DNA of 64,000 nucleotides from the NCBI GenBank assembly GCA_019114585.1, contig DXFE01000037.1, positions 1 to 64,000 on the forward strand, in the 5' to 3' direction. The notes under the pieces are model-generated. The model did not search any database and was not told the origin of the DNA. It was given only the letters and a program-made list of their open reading frames with translations. Within the stretch, counting starts at the first letter, position 1; the number at the start of each line of letters is the position of its first letter. Of this stretch, positions 15,935 through 25,289 are shown piece after piece. The DNA is from Gemmiger_A avium. Lineage in GTDB: Bacteria; Bacillota; Clostridia; Oscillospirales; Ruminococcaceae. A program made the translations under genes and the position numbers.

Positions 15935-18319
15935 TTACAGCGCGGTGAGCAGTTCGGCCAGCGCGCCCGTCAGCTGGGGAGGCAGATCCAGGGTAAGCAG
16001 CTGGCTGAGCACCACCCCGCCGCCCTGGCTGCCCAGGCGGCGCACCGTATCCATCACGGCGGACTTTTCGTCAAAGGAAATCTGGGCGTTGTGCAGCAGC
16101 CGGAACGCCCGGTCTTCCACCTGGTTGTCCCCGGCTGTGCAGCCGGTCAGCCGCAGAGTAAGCGAAGCATCCGGCGCGGCGGCGGGCAGCTGCCAGGCCC
16201 AGCTGCCGGTTTCGGGCCGGTATTCCCCGGCAAGCGGCAGGGCCTGTCCGTTCTGCTCGCAGAGGGCGGCCGGAGCATTGGCGGAAAGGCCGAACACCTC
16301 CACCCGCCAACTGCGCGCCGCCGGCAGGCAGAACTGGTTGCCCCGGGCGGGATGAATGGTCAGGCAGGCGTCCTCGCCCCAGGCAAAGGTGATGGGGGTC
16401 TCGGCCCAGTGTTCGGGCTGGAAGCGGTCGCCCTCGCCGTCGTCCTCCCAGAGGGAGAACGCGCCGTCCGCCCCGGCAAATACCCGCAGTTCCATGGTGT
16501 CCGGGTTGTCGCACCGGTTGCCCTCGGTGCGGCCGTCCAGCGGCAGAAGCGCGCCCGCTTTGGCCAGCACCGGGATGGAATCCAGCGGGCGGTACAGATC
16601 CAGTTTGCGGCCGCCGTGATACCGCAGACCGGTAAACAGGTCGGTCCACTCCCCTTCCGGCAGCCAGGCGCTGAACCGGGCCAGGCGGGTATGGCGGTCC
16701 ACCGGCTCGGTGATGGGGCAGGCCACCAGCTCGGTACCGAACCAATATTCGTTGGGCACGGCGTAGGCTTCGCGTGCGTAGGGGGCTTTGTAGTACATGG
16801 GCTGGCAGAGGGGCTCGCCCTCCTCGCTGGCCCGGCGATTCATGGTGTGCAGATAAGGAATCAGCCGATGGCGCAGCCGCAGGAACTGCTTCATGCGGCG
16901 GGCGATGGATTCCTCATACTGCCAGGGTTCCTTAGAATTGAACTCGTTGTTGGTGCTGTGCAGCCGCAGGATCGGTGAGAACACACCGAACTGCAGCCAG
17001 CGCAGGGCCATCTCGTCGTCCTTGACGCCCCGCATATGGCCGCCAATGTCGTGGCTCCACCAGCCGTAGCCGATGTTGGAGGCGTTGGCGGTGAAATAGG
17101 GCTGGAACGCCAGCGAATCCCAGGTGACGATGGTATCGCCGGAAAAGCCGATGGGGTACCGGTGACTACCCGGCCCGGCATAGCGGGAGAAGATCAGCCC
17201 CCGGGCATGGCGGCGGGCGCTGTCCTGGTACTGGTAATGGTTGAGCAGCCAGAGCGGGTCCAACCCGGCCACGCCGGAGTTGGTGCCCTGCTGCCAGTCG
17301 ATCCACCAGAAATCCACCCCCTGCTCTTCCAGCGGGTGCAGGGCAAACCGGAAGTAGCCTTCCATGAATTTGGGATCGGCGGGGCGGAACGGGATCGGGT
17401 CCTCATGGGCGGTATCGGTGCCCATAAAGGCGGCAAAGGGCGCATAGCAGTCCTCACAGGCCCGCACACCCTCGGCGGGGTGCAGGTTCAGAGTGGTACG
17501 CAGCCCCTGCTGGTGCAGCGTCTGCAAAAATGCCTCCGGGTCGGGGAACAGCTCCCGGTTCCAGGTAAAGCCGGTCCAACCGGTGCCGTACCGGGGATCG
17601 ATCTCGGTGACGTGCCAGTCCATATCGATCACCGCCACCGTAAAGGGGATCTGCTCCTGCCGGAACCGATCCATCAGGGCCAGGTAACCGCTCTGGGTAT
17701 AGCGGTAATAGCGGCTCCACCAGTTGCCCAAGGCATACCGGGGCAGCAGCGGCACCGGGCCGGTAAGCCGGTAAAAGTCCCGCAGGCAGGCCAGATAATC
17801 CCGCCCGTAGCCGAAAAAGTACAGGTCCTCCGCCGTGGGGTCGGGCCGGGGCGAGATGGTGCCTTCCTCGTTGACCAGGCCGCTGCCGGTATCCCGCAGC
17901 ACCGACCAGCCGTCCGCCGAGAGCACGCCGTGTTCCAGCGGGATGGCGCCGTCTGCCTCGTCCAGGGTGCGGGCGGTGCCGCCCAGGTCATGGGGTTCGT
18001 CCCCATAGTGCCACACCGAGGCATACAGGCTGTCCTTGCCGGTGATCTGGATGGTCAGGCCGGTGGACGAAAAGGGGCCTTTGTCATAGGTCAGGCGCAG
18101 AAACTCGGTGGTCAGCTGCAGGCTGCCGCCGCACTCCGATACCCGGAACGGGGCGGGCGGAAAATGCCGGTCGGCCGCCAGCTGGGTGGCACTGTCGGTA
18201 AACTGGCCTGTCTGGCTGTATTCCAGCCGGACAAGCCGGGGGGTAAGAACGGTGATCCGCCAGGTATCCCCCTGCAGAACGGCCCGGGGATCGGGGCGGA
18301 TAGCGTCTGTGCTGTACAT
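15935..18319 (-). CDS. Glycoside hydrolase family 31 alpha-glycosidase
   Basis: A 794-residue cytosolic enzyme of usual family length. Residues about 1-200 form the N-terminal beta-sandwich. The (beta/alpha)8 barrel follows (IDMDWHV near 245; nucleophile Asp in WWIDWQQG near 340; acid/base Asp probably in IGFSGDT near 395; WWSHDIGGHMRG near 425), then C-terminal beta domains. The nucleophile motif WIDWQQG differs from the common W-D-x-NE, which points away from the standard maltase subfamily. Alpha-xylosidase or another alpha-glycosidase remains possible. The start at 18319 follows GGAGGAATT; an upstream open extension lacks a ribosome site. Confidence 0.88.
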   Translation of the reverse strand: MYSTDAIRPDPRAVLQGDTWRITVLTPRLVRLEYSQTGQFTDSATQLAADRHFPPAPFRVSECGGSLQLTTEFLRLTYDKGPFSSTGLTIQITGKDSLYASVWHYGDEPHDLGGTARTLDEADGAIPLEHGVLSADGWSVLRDTGSGLVNEEGTISPRPDPTAEDLYFFGYGRDYLACLRDFYRLTGPVPLLPRYALGNWWSRYYRYTQSGYLALMDRFRQEQIPFTVAVIDMDWHVTEIDPRYGTGWTGFTWNRELFPDPEAFLQTLHQQGLRTTLNLHPAEGVRACEDCYAPFAAFMGTDTAHEDPIPFRPADPKFMEGYFRFALHPLEEQGVDFWWIDWQQGTNSGVAGLDPLWLLNHYQYQDSARRHARGLIFSRYAGPGSHRYPIGFSGDTIVTWDSLAFQPYFTANASNIGYGWWSHDIGGHMRGVKDDEMALRWLQFGVFSPILRLHSTNNEFNSKEPWQYEESIARRMKQFLRLRHRLIPYLHTMNRRASEEGEPLCQPMYYKAPYAREAYAVPNEYWFGTELVACPITEPVDRHTRLARFSAWLPEGEWTDLFTGLRYHGGRKLDLYRPLDSIPVLAKAGALLPLDGRTEGNRCDNPDTMELRVFAGADGAFSLWEDDGEGDRFQPEHWAETPITFAWGEDACLTIHPARGNQFCLPAARSWRVEVFGLSANAPAALCEQNGQALPLAGEYRPETGSWAWQLPAAAPDASLTLRLTGCTAGDNQVEDRAFRLLHNAQISFDEKSAVMDTVRRLGSQGGGVVLSQLLTLDLPPQLTGALAELLTAL

Positions 18320-18370
18320 ACCAATTCCTCCTTCGAAAAGGGCGGCGGGATATCCCCGCCCGCTGCCCCC

Positions 18371-18399
18371 ATCATAGCAAATCCAGGCCGGCTGCACAA
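18371..18399 (-). promoter_or_regulatory. Promoter of the GH31 gene
   Basis: Minus strand: TTGTGC (18394-18399), 17 bases, TATGAT (18371-18376). Confidence 0.65.
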
Positions 18400-18423
18400 G
18401 CGATTTTTGCGGCCTTTTCCCAA

Positions 18424-18460
18424 CAAAAAAACGCGGCGTTCCCAAATCGGAAACGCCGCG
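18424..18460 (-). terminator. Terminator of the ribonucleotide reductase gene
   Basis: Minus-strand stem CGCGGCGTTTCC/GGGAACGCCGCG (18432-18460, one G-U pair) followed by seven T. Confidence 0.85.
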
Positions 18461-18478
18461 GCAAGCGGACAGATAAAC

Positions 18479-20824
18479 TTATCGGATGGGGCAGACGCCG
18501 TTTACGCAATCGGAGGCGCCGATGTCCAGTTCGGTCTCCTCGTGCTCATAGCGGCAGAGCAGCGAGGGATTAAAGGGACGCATGGCGGCGCGGCGGCGCT
18601 CATACTCTTCCTTGGTGATCTCCTCATAGGGCAGCAGATCGTAGAAGCTGTCGTCGTAGCTCAGGAAGGAGAGGGCGACCACGTCGTCCCAGTGATCCCA
18701 GACCCACTGTTCCACATCGTCCCACTCGTTATCCCGCACATGGACGGTAATGGAGCAGTTGTGGTCCACATAGTGCTCCATGAACAGCTTGTAGTTTTCC
18801 AGCTGCTCAATGGCGGACACATCCCCCTTGACCCGGCCAGCAGGCGCCTTGACCGGGAACTCCAGCACCTTGGTGGTGGGGTCTTCCGGGTCCTGGCCCA
18901 CCTCGGGCAGGACGGGGTAGCCCAGATCCTCGCAGACGCGGCAGAGCGGGTCGGTGGCGGTGATCCGGACGCGGCGGATGTAGTAGGGAGAATGGGAGTA
19001 ATGCACGCCGCTGGACACGGTGGGCAGCAGCGACAGGGTGCCTTCCGGCTTGAGGGTGGTTACCAGCAGAGGATGGTTGCCGCCCAGACGGTCGGCCAGC
19101 TCGTCGGCGGCCTTGTGGGCCTCGGCGCGCATCTCATCCAGCAGAGCAGCCTGTTCCTCCCGGCTCATGCCGGTGGCATTGACCATATCCTGCCAGCCGG
19201 TAAGGGAGCAGCCCAGCAGGCGGTCCCGCTTCTGCACCCGGTCCCACCGGTACATTTCCAGTTCCCGGCAGGTCATGCGGTAGCCCGCCCGGGCGGACAG
19301 GCGCTGAGCCTCCAGCAGGCCCTCTTTATCCAGGGTGCCGTACTCGTCCACAAAGGCCATCACGTTGACGGTGGTCAGGTTGCACAGGCCGTTGGAGTCC
19401 AGCAGGATCTCGCCGCAGGGGTTGCAGCCGCAGAAGTTGGGGCGGCGCTTCAGGCCCGCCTCCTCGTTGATCCAGCCCGGTTCGCCGGAGTAGCGCATCT
19501 GCTGCAGGTGCCAGTGCAGCTTTTCCCGGGTGGGCTTTTCCCGGTAGAAGATGGAGTTGTTGCTCATCTGTCGGTGGGCGATGCTCTTGTCGATCTCCCA
19601 GTGGCCGTTGACCTGACGGTACAGGTTGCTCTTGGCCTGGATGCAGGTCTCGTCGTCCGCGTCCACCAGGCCGATCTCGGAAGTGCGGCGCACGCCGCCG
19701 GACACCACGTTCTCGCCGATGATGTTGGCGATGTCCAGCAGGTCGATGGGACGCAGGCGGGTGCGGACCGCGGAATCCCGGGCGCCCGCGCCGGTGACCA
19801 CCTTGTGGATCTTGTCCAGCATGGCCATCATGGAGCCGGAACCGCTGGCGGTGCCGCCGAAGGTCTTGAGGCGCTCGCCCTTCGGACGGATGGAGTCGTA
19901 GACCACTACCAGGGTGGTGATGCCCTCGTATTCCCGGTTGGTGAGCAGTTCAAAGTAGCGGGTCAGCGCCTGGGCCCAGCCCTCCTTGGAGTCGCCGATG
20001 GCCAGGGTGGCGGTGTCCCGGGTGAAGGTCAGGTTGGTGTACTCCAGACGCTCGCTGGCCGGGACGGGATCGTAGGACTTGTGCAGGATCTGCAGGTCGG
20101 TGCGAACCGCGGGCAGCTTTTCCGCATCGGACTTGAGCACCCGGACGCCCACGCCGCTGCCCACCATCAGAAGGTAGAACAGGTCATGGTAGGCGGTGAA
20201 GTCGTCGATTACGGTAAAGGCGCAGTTGTAGTTGGCCATGGGGTACTTTTCGGCCACCGGGGTGCCGCCCACCCACAGGGTACGGCCGGACAAAAACTGA
20301 CGCAGATGGTAGATATTATCGTAGAGCTTTTCCGCTTCTTCCCGGGAAGTGGGGGCCAGCGAAGCGTTGTACTCCACCGCGCGGCGCACGGTTTCCCACC
20401 AGAATTCCCGGCGGCCCTGATGGGGCAGGTAACGGGAATAGGTGCGGGTGTACACAAACGCGCCCAGCTGCTCCATCGGGTTGGGGGCATGCTTGTAGGG
20501 GCTGAGGAACTCCCGGCTCAGGATGCCCTCTTTCCAGTCAGCGCTGGTGCGCTCTTTCTCTTTCTGCATCCGGTACAGGATGTAGGCCTTGGCGGTGCGG
20601 TAGTATTTCTGTTCAAACAGGGTCTCTTCCACCGCGTCCTGGATGTTCTCGATGTCCAGGATCTCCTGACCGGTGAGTTTGAGCCGCTCGGTGACCGAAT
20701 CGGTGATATGGTCCACCGCCTGGGGGTCATGCTCCCCGGCGGCAGCTGCCGCCAGAGTGACGGCCCGGCGGATAAATTCGGCGTCGAAAGGCACGACCTT
20801 GCCGCTGCGCTTGCGTACGTTCAT
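18479..20824 (-). CDS. nrdJ: Adenosylcobalamin-dependent ribonucleoside-triphosphate reductase (class II)
   Basis: A 781-residue protein that makes dNTPs using B12 as radical source, so it works without oxygen and without a second subunit. Residues 1-90 are an ATP-cone regulatory domain (MNVRKRSGKVVPFDAEFI). The barrel carries Cys in YNCAFTV (about 200), GVGVRVLKS, and CNPCGEILL with the thiyl-radical region LCNLTTVNV. The C-terminal tail holds the redox pair CVNGVC. The organisation matches the monomeric Lactobacillus leichmannii-like class II type. The start at 20824 follows AAGGAG. It is preceded by a promoter overlaid by two NrdR-like boxes. Confidence 0.92.
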   Translation of the reverse strand: MNVRKRSGKVVPFDAEFIRRAVTLAAAAAGEHDPQAVDHITDSVTERLKLTGQEILDIENIQDAVEETLFEQKYYRTAKAYILYRMQKEKERTSADWKEGILSREFLSPYKHAPNPMEQLGAFVYTRTYSRYLPHQGRREFWWETVRRAVEYNASLAPTSREEAEKLYDNIYHLRQFLSGRTLWVGGTPVAEKYPMANYNCAFTVIDDFTAYHDLFYLLMVGSGVGVRVLKSDAEKLPAVRTDLQILHKSYDPVPASERLEYTNLTFTRDTATLAIGDSKEGWAQALTRYFELLTNREYEGITTLVVVYDSIRPKGERLKTFGGTASGSGSMMAMLDKIHKVVTGAGARDSAVRTRLRPIDLLDIANIIGENVVSGGVRRTSEIGLVDADDETCIQAKSNLYRQVNGHWEIDKSIAHRQMSNNSIFYREKPTREKLHWHLQQMRYSGEPGWINEEAGLKRRPNFCGCNPCGEILLDSNGLCNLTTVNVMAFVDEYGTLDKEGLLEAQRLSARAGYRMTCRELEMYRWDRVQKRDRLLGCSLTGWQDMVNATGMSREEQAALLDEMRAEAHKAADELADRLGGNHPLLVTTLKPEGTLSLLPTVSSGVHYSHSPYYIRRVRITATDPLCRVCEDLGYPVLPEVGQDPEDPTTKVLEFPVKAPAGRVKGDVSAIEQLENYKLFMEHYVDHNCSITVHVRDNEWDDVEQWVWDHWDDVVALSFLSYDDSFYDLLPYEEITKEEYERRRAAMRPFNPSLLCRYEHEETELDIGASDCVNGVCPIR

Positions 20825-20856
20825 AGCGTTACTCCTTCTAAAGATGTCGGGCGAAT

Positions 20857-20872
20857 GCACTATATATAGTAT
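20857..20872. promoter_or_regulatory. NrdR-like box 2
   Basis: A palindrome with core ACTATATATAGT overlapping the -10 element. Its start is 32 bases from box 1, the spacing typical of NrdR box pairs. Confidence 0.7.
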
Positions 20873-20894
20873 ATCCGCTGCATTCAAAAGTCAA
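20866..20894 (-). promoter_or_regulatory. Promoter of the ribonucleotide reductase gene
   Basis: Minus strand: TTGACT (20889-20894), 17 bases, TACTAT (20866-20871). Both elements lie inside NrdR-like boxes. Confidence 0.8.
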
Positions 20895-20904
20895 TATATT
20901 GTTT
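20889..20904. promoter_or_regulatory. NrdR-like box 1
   Basis: A 16-base site with core CAATATATTG (minus strand ACAATATATTG), close to the known consensus ACAC(A/T)ATAT(N)TTGTGT, overlapping the -35 element. Confidence 0.7.
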
Positions 20905-20971
20905 CTATTTTATCACAGCCAAATTTCAGGCACTGGGGCGTTTGCAAGCGGGAACACAACGCCCCCGGACG

Positions 20972-21018
20972 CAAAAAAGAGCCATCCCCGGCCCGGCAGT
21001 CGCTTCGGGGGGATGGCT
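20972..21018 (-). terminator. Terminator of the diguanylate cyclase gene
   Basis: Stem AGCCATCCCC (20980-20989) with GGGGATGGCT (21009-21018), followed by a T run on the minus strand. Confidence 0.75.
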
Positions 21019-21028
21019 GTTTTGCCGG

Positions 21029-22387
21029 TCAGATCTCGAGGATTTTGGCCCGGCCTTTTTCTTCGTTTTTCACCTCATACAGCACATCATCCGCCAGCTT
21101 GTACAACTCGGCAAAGCTGCGGGGTGTCTGGCTGTAAATTCCACCGGCGGACAGCGCCGCGCGGGCACTGGGCCAATCGGTTTCCATCATCCGCTGGTAG
21201 GTGCTGATCAGCGATTCGATCTTGGTTTTTACCGCCTGCACATCGTACAGATCGGGGATAAAGACCGCAAACTCGTCCCCGCCCAGGCGGCAGACAATGT
21301 CGGTGCGCCGGAAGGTATGCAGCATCTGCCGCACAAAGGCATTGAGCACGACGTCCCCCTGCTGGTGACCATAGGTATCGTTTACCTTTTTGAAGTTGTC
21401 CAGGTCGAACATGACAAACAAATAGCTGGTGCAGGCCTGCATGGCGTGGCGGATCTGCTCCTCCGCGGCCTTGCGGTTGTAGATGCCGGTGAGAGGGTCG
21501 CTGGAAGCCTCCCATTTCAGATGGGCGGTGCGGTGCACCTGCTCGGAAATATCGGTCAGCACGCTGATGATGGCCTGACGCCCGTCCAACGCAACGGTGC
21601 GCCGGCCGATGTCATGCACCCAGATGCTGCTTTTGTCCCGGCAGAGCATCCGGTACTCAATCTCATACTGGTCCCCGTTTGCCAGCGCTTTTTCCACTTC
21701 CCGGTTTACCAGATCCCGGTCATCCGGATGGATACTGTTGATCACCAGCCCCCCGATGTCCTCTTCAAATTCCGGGTAGCTTCCATAGCCGGCCATCTGC
21801 AGCAGACTGTTGTTGGCCACATACAAGGGGAACCCCGGTTCCAGATAGCCGCCGATGATACCGCCCGGCATGATCTGCTCGATGATTTCCAGCAGCTCCC
21901 GCTGGGTTTTGCGGTTCACCTGGCCGCTGCCCTCCGAAATAAACTTGATGGGGAAGAACTCCCCTTCTTCCTGGCTGTGGCTGGGTTCCGAGGCATGCAG
22001 GGTATCCAGCAAAATCCGGCCGTCCTGCTCACGCATGCCCAGGGTCAGGCGGATGCTGTATTCCGCCTGCGTACCCTCCTCTGCCTCCAGGTGCAGCCGC
22101 AGCGCGCAAAAGCAATCCCATACACCCGGCGCGCGCTGCCGCTGGGAATATGCCGTTATTTCATAGGCAATCGGATCGGGCATGAGGGCGGTTTCCTGCT
22201 CCAGAAGGCGGCGCATGGCCTGCTTGTCCAGCGCCACCTCGCCCTCGCCGGTACCGATACTGTATACGTTATCCGGAACAAGGGCCAGGGTTCCCTCCAC
22301 GTCCCGCAGCCAGAAGTACCGGTGCAGAAACGTTTCCACAGCGGTGCGCACCGATTTATCGTTTTCTTCGCAGCGATATTCCAACAC
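21029..22387 (-). CDS. PAS-GGDEF diguanylate cyclase
   Basis: A 452-residue soluble protein. Residues about 1-130 resemble a SnoaL-like or sensor region (RTAVETFLHRYFWLRDVEGTLALV). A PAS domain lies near 165-280 (LYVANNSLLQMAGY, HPDDRDLV), and a GGDEF domain follows from about 290. The active site RLGGDEF is intact, and RRTD sits exactly five residues before it, the inhibitory c-di-GMP site. It should therefore make c-di-GMP under product control. The start is GTG at 22387 behind GGGGAGG; TTG at 22384 is possible. No EAL domain or c-di-GMP effector is nearby. Confidence 0.88.
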   Translation of the reverse strand: MLEYRCEENDKSVRTAVETFLHRYFWLRDVEGTLALVPDNVYSIGTGEGEVALDKQAMRRLLEQETALMPDPIAYEITAYSQRQRAPGVWDCFCALRLHLEAEEGTQAEYSIRLTLGMREQDGRILLDTLHASEPSHSQEEGEFFPIKFISEGSGQVNRKTQRELLEIIEQIMPGGIIGGYLEPGFPLYVANNSLLQMAGYGSYPEFEEDIGGLVINSIHPDDRDLVNREVEKALANGDQYEIEYRMLCRDKSSIWVHDIGRRTVALDGRQAIISVLTDISEQVHRTAHLKWEASSDPLTGIYNRKAAEEQIRHAMQACTSYLFVMFDLDNFKKVNDTYGHQQGDVVLNAFVRQMLHTFRRTDIVCRLGGDEFAVFIPDLYDVQAVKTKIESLISTYQRMMETDWPSARAALSAGGIYSQTPRSFAELYKLADDVLYEVKNEEKGRAKILEI

Positions 22388-22476
22388 GATACCTCCCCTT
22401 TGCGGCCGGGCCCCGCTTACCGCGCCGGTTTGGGACGCAGAACAACCACCGCCGAACAATACACTCACACTTTTGT

Positions 22477-22505
22477 ATGATAGCACAGTATAAAAGGGGA
22501 TTCAA
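22477..22505 (-). promoter_or_regulatory. Promoter of the diguanylate cyclase gene
   Basis: Minus strand: TTGAAT (22500-22505), 17 bases, TATCAT (22477-22482). Confidence 0.65.
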
Positions 22506-22542
22506 CGGATTTATGCCACTTTTCACAGCAGAAATTTTCGAC

Positions 22543-22580
22543 AAAAAACCGCCTGTTCCCCTACAGGAACAGGCGGTTTT
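22543..22580 (-). terminator. Terminator of the ECF transporter operon
   Basis: Perfect 15-bp stem AAAACCGCCTGTTCC (22545-22559) with GGAACAGGCGGTTTT (22566-22580) and a T run on the minus strand. Confidence 0.88.
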
Positions 22581-22585
22581 GCAGC

Positions 22586-23419
22586 TTATACAAAGGGATT
22601 GTAGAACCGGTTGCCATCCCAGAAGGTGATGACCAGGCTTAAAATCAGAAGCAGGACACCGAAGCCCAGCACAAGATAGTCGTTGCGGGCAAAGGGCCGG
22701 GCCACATACCAGGTGCGCTTTTTCTTTTTGCCGAAGCCGCGCAGCTCCATGGCGTTGCTGATGGTGTCGATCCGGGCCAGGCTGGACAGGATCAGCGGCA
22801 GCAGGATGTTCACCGAGTTTTTCATCCGGGCCAGCAGCTTTTCCTTTTTGCCCAGCTCGATGCCGCGGGCCTGCTGGGCCTGGCTGATGCTGTGGTAGTC
22901 CCGCTGGATATCCGGGATATACCGCAGGGCGATGGCCACCGAATACCCCACCCGGTAGGACACGCCGATCCGGTTCAGGCTGGCGGCAAACTCGCTGGGG
23001 TTGGTGGCGGAGATGAACAGAATCGCCACCGGCAGCGCCACAAAGTATTTGAGCGAGATGTTCAGGGTGTAGAACAGCTGCTCCCAGGTGATGGTGTACC
23101 GCCAGAACAGGTGCACGATCACATGGCGGGTGCCGTAGATCTGCACCCCCTGCTCCGGGCTGAACAGGTAGATGAACACGTTGTTCAGAATCAGGAAGAT
23201 CAGCATGAACACCAGCATGAACCGCACTTCCCGCAGCTTGATATGGCTGACCCGGAAGGCGGCAAAGCTGATGAGCATCAAGCCGATCAGCACCCGGGTA
23301 TCGTAGGTGATCATGCTGGCAAAGGTGAACAGCAGGAAAAAGGCCAGTTTGGTGGTGCCGGTAAGCTGGTGCACAAAACTCTTGCGCGGCAGATAATTCA
23401 GAACGGTATTAGCAGCCAT
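22586..23419 (-). CDS. ecfT: ECF transporter T component (EcfT, energy-coupling membrane protein)
   Basis: A 277-residue membrane protein with 5-6 helices. The conserved cytoplasmic coupling motif ARGIELGKK (A-R-G) and the second one AMELRGFGKKK (x-R-G) bind the ATPase subunits. It transmits ATP hydrolysis to the S component. The start at 23419 follows GGGAGGTG and overlaps the end of the ATPase gene by 11 bases. It is the last gene of the operon. Confidence 0.93.
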   Translation of the reverse strand: MAANTVLNYLPRKSFVHQLTGTTKLAFFLLFTFASMITYDTRVLIGLMLISFAAFRVSHIKLREVRFMLVFMLIFLILNNVFIYLFSPEQGVQIYGTRHVIVHLFWRYTITWEQLFYTLNISLKYFVALPVAILFISATNPSEFAASLNRIGVSYRVGYSVAIALRYIPDIQRDYHSISQAQQARGIELGKKEKLLARMKNSVNILLPLILSSLARIDTISNAMELRGFGKKKKRTWYVARPFARNDYLVLGFGVLLLILSLVITFWDGNRFYNPFV

Positions 23420-25124
23420 GGGCGCGCACCTCCCGGTCGTAGTCAATGAACCGCTGGACAAACTGTTCCGGCGGGGCGATGCCGCAGCGGCCCGCCAGGG
23501 TGAACAGGCTGGTTTCTTTCAGCGCCGCCTGCTCCACCAGCGCCGGATCGCAGAGCACCTCGGCGGCGCTCTTGTCGGCGATCAGGTGCCCGTCGCTGAA
23601 TACCAGCGCCCGGGGGGTATATTCCAGCATCAGGTGCATATCGTGGGTGATCATCAGCACCGTGACCCCCTGCTCGTTCAGGCCCCGCAAGAACTCCATG
23701 ATCTCGGTGTAGTGGTGGAAGTCCTGGCCGGCGGTGGGCTCGTCCAGAATGATGACCTCCGGGCCCAGGGCCAGCACGCTGGCGATGGTCACCCGCTTTT
23801 TCTGGCCGAAGCTCAGCGCCGAGATGGGCCAGTTGCGGAACGGATACAGCCCGCATATCTTGAGGGTGTCCTCCACCCGGGCACGTACCTGATCGGCGGG
23901 CATGCCGCTGTGCACAAGGCCCAGGGCCACCTCGTCAAAGATCATGGTTTTGGAGATCATCTGGTTGGGGTTCTGCATCACATAACCGATGCGGCGGGCA
24001 CGGGTACGGATGTTGTCATCCGAAATATCCCGCCCGTCCAGGAAGATCTGGCCGGAATCCGGGGTTTCAAAGCCGCACACCAGCTTGGACAGGGTGGATT
24101 TGCCCGCGCCGTTGCGGCCCACAATGCTGACCATCTCCCCTTTCCGGATGGTAAAGGAGATATCCCGCAGGGTGGGCCGGTCCTTGGTGTAGCCGAAGTT
24201 CAGCCCCCGCACCTCCAGCAATACCGGCTGCTCTTCCGGGGCAGGCGCGGGCTGCACCGCCTGGAACCAGCGGCGCACCTGTTCCTTGTCGGCCTCATCC
24301 AGCACCAGAGTGTCCGGGTGGGCGGGCTTTTTCTCCGGGGTAATGGATACCCCGGCATATTTCAGCGCGGTCAGATAGAGGGGTTCCCGGATGCCGGTTT
24401 CGGTGAGCAGGCTGCCCGCCAGCAGCTCGTCCGGCCGCAGATCGGCGGCCACGCGGCCCTCGTCCATCAGGATGATCCGGTCCACGCTGCGCCAGAGCAC
24501 ATCTTCCAGACGGTGCTCGATAATCAGCACGGTGGTGCCGGTTTCTTTCTGGATGCGGTCGATCAGTTCAATCGTCTGCTTGCCGGCGGCCGGGTCCAGG
24601 TTGGCCAGCGGCTCGTCAAACAGCAGGATCTTGACCGCGTCCACCATGACGCCCGCCAGGCTGACCCGCTGTTTCTGCCCGCCGGACAGTTCGTGGGGCG
24701 CGTAGTCCAGGTGATGGGCCACGTCCACCAGCCCCGCCACCCGCTTGGTGGTGGCGTGCATCTCCGCCTGGGGCACACAGTCGTTTTCCAGGGCAAAGGC
24801 AATGTCCTCCGCCACGGTCAGGCCGATAAACTGGCCGTCCGGATCCTGCAGAACGGTGCCCACCGATTTGGACAGCTGGAAAATGCTCTGCTTTTTGGCC
24901 TCCATACCGTCCACGATCAGCTCGCCGGTGGATTCGCCGGGATAGCTGAACGGTATCAGGCCATTGATGCAGCTGGCCAGGGTGGACTTGCCGCTGCCGG
25001 ACGGCCCGGCGATCAGGATTTTTTCGCCGGGATAGATGTCCAGATTGATGTTGTACAGGGTGGGACGCGCCTGCGCGCGGTACTGGAAGGTATAATCCCG
25101 AAAGGAAATAATGGGCGTGTTCAT
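23409..25124 (-). CDS. ECF transporter double ATPase (EcfA-EcfA' fusion)
   Basis: A 571-residue protein with two complete ABC modules. Module 1 has Walker A GPSGSGKST near 42, signature LSGGQKQR and Walker B ILLFDEP. Module 2 starts near 300 with GRNGAGKST, signature LSFGQKKR and Walker B VIILDEP. The second signature departs from LSGGQ, which is common in one half of ECF ATPase pairs. A Pro/Ala-rich linker joins the halves. The start at 25124 follows GGAGGAG. It energises the T/S pair encoded on either side. Confidence 0.92.
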   Translation of the reverse strand: MNTPIISFRDYTFQYRAQARPTLYNINLDIYPGEKILIAGPSGSGKSTLASCINGLIPFSYPGESTGELIVDGMEAKKQSIFQLSKSVGTVLQDPDGQFIGLTVAEDIAFALENDCVPQAEMHATTKRVAGLVDVAHHLDYAPHELSGGQKQRVSLAGVMVDAVKILLFDEPLANLDPAAGKQTIELIDRIQKETGTTVLIIEHRLEDVLWRSVDRIILMDEGRVAADLRPDELLAGSLLTETGIREPLYLTALKYAGVSITPEKKPAHPDTLVLDEADKEQVRRWFQAVQPAPAPEEQPVLLEVRGLNFGYTKDRPTLRDISFTIRKGEMVSIVGRNGAGKSTLSKLVCGFETPDSGQIFLDGRDISDDNIRTRARRIGYVMQNPNQMISKTMIFDEVALGLVHSGMPADQVRARVEDTLKICGLYPFRNWPISALSFGQKKRVTIASVLALGPEVIILDEPTAGQDFHHYTEIMEFLRGLNEQGVTVLMITHDMHLMLEYTPRALVFSDGHLIADKSAAEVLCDPALVEQAALKETSLFTLAGRCGIAPPEQFVQRFIDYDREVRAHGC

Positions 25125-25208
25125 GGCACGGGCTCCTCCATGTATAGAATCAGAGAGGGAAACGGCACGGCCGCGCGCCGCAAACGGCAGCCGGGCATAA
25201 ACCGCAAA

Positions 25209-25237
25209 TGGGAGAGGGCCCGCAAGGTCCTCTCCCA
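25209..25237. other. Hairpin between S-component and ATPase genes
   Basis: GGGAGAGG (25210-25217) pairs with CCTCTCCC (25229-25236). There is no real T run, so it is more likely an mRNA-stabilising or attenuating hairpin than a full terminator. Confidence 0.5.
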
Positions 25238-25289
25238 CAGCTTTTCCCTTTTGGCAAACACGGCAGGCCGCGCTTGCCGGGGGACCGGA

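Noticed and set aside
17036..20869. Plus-strand open frame of 1277 codons over GH31 and the ribonucleotide reductase
   Set aside because: It lies antisense to two well-supported genes, has no recognisable domain or ribosome site, and its Gly/Val/Gln-rich composition is typical of the mirror frame in GC-rich DNA.
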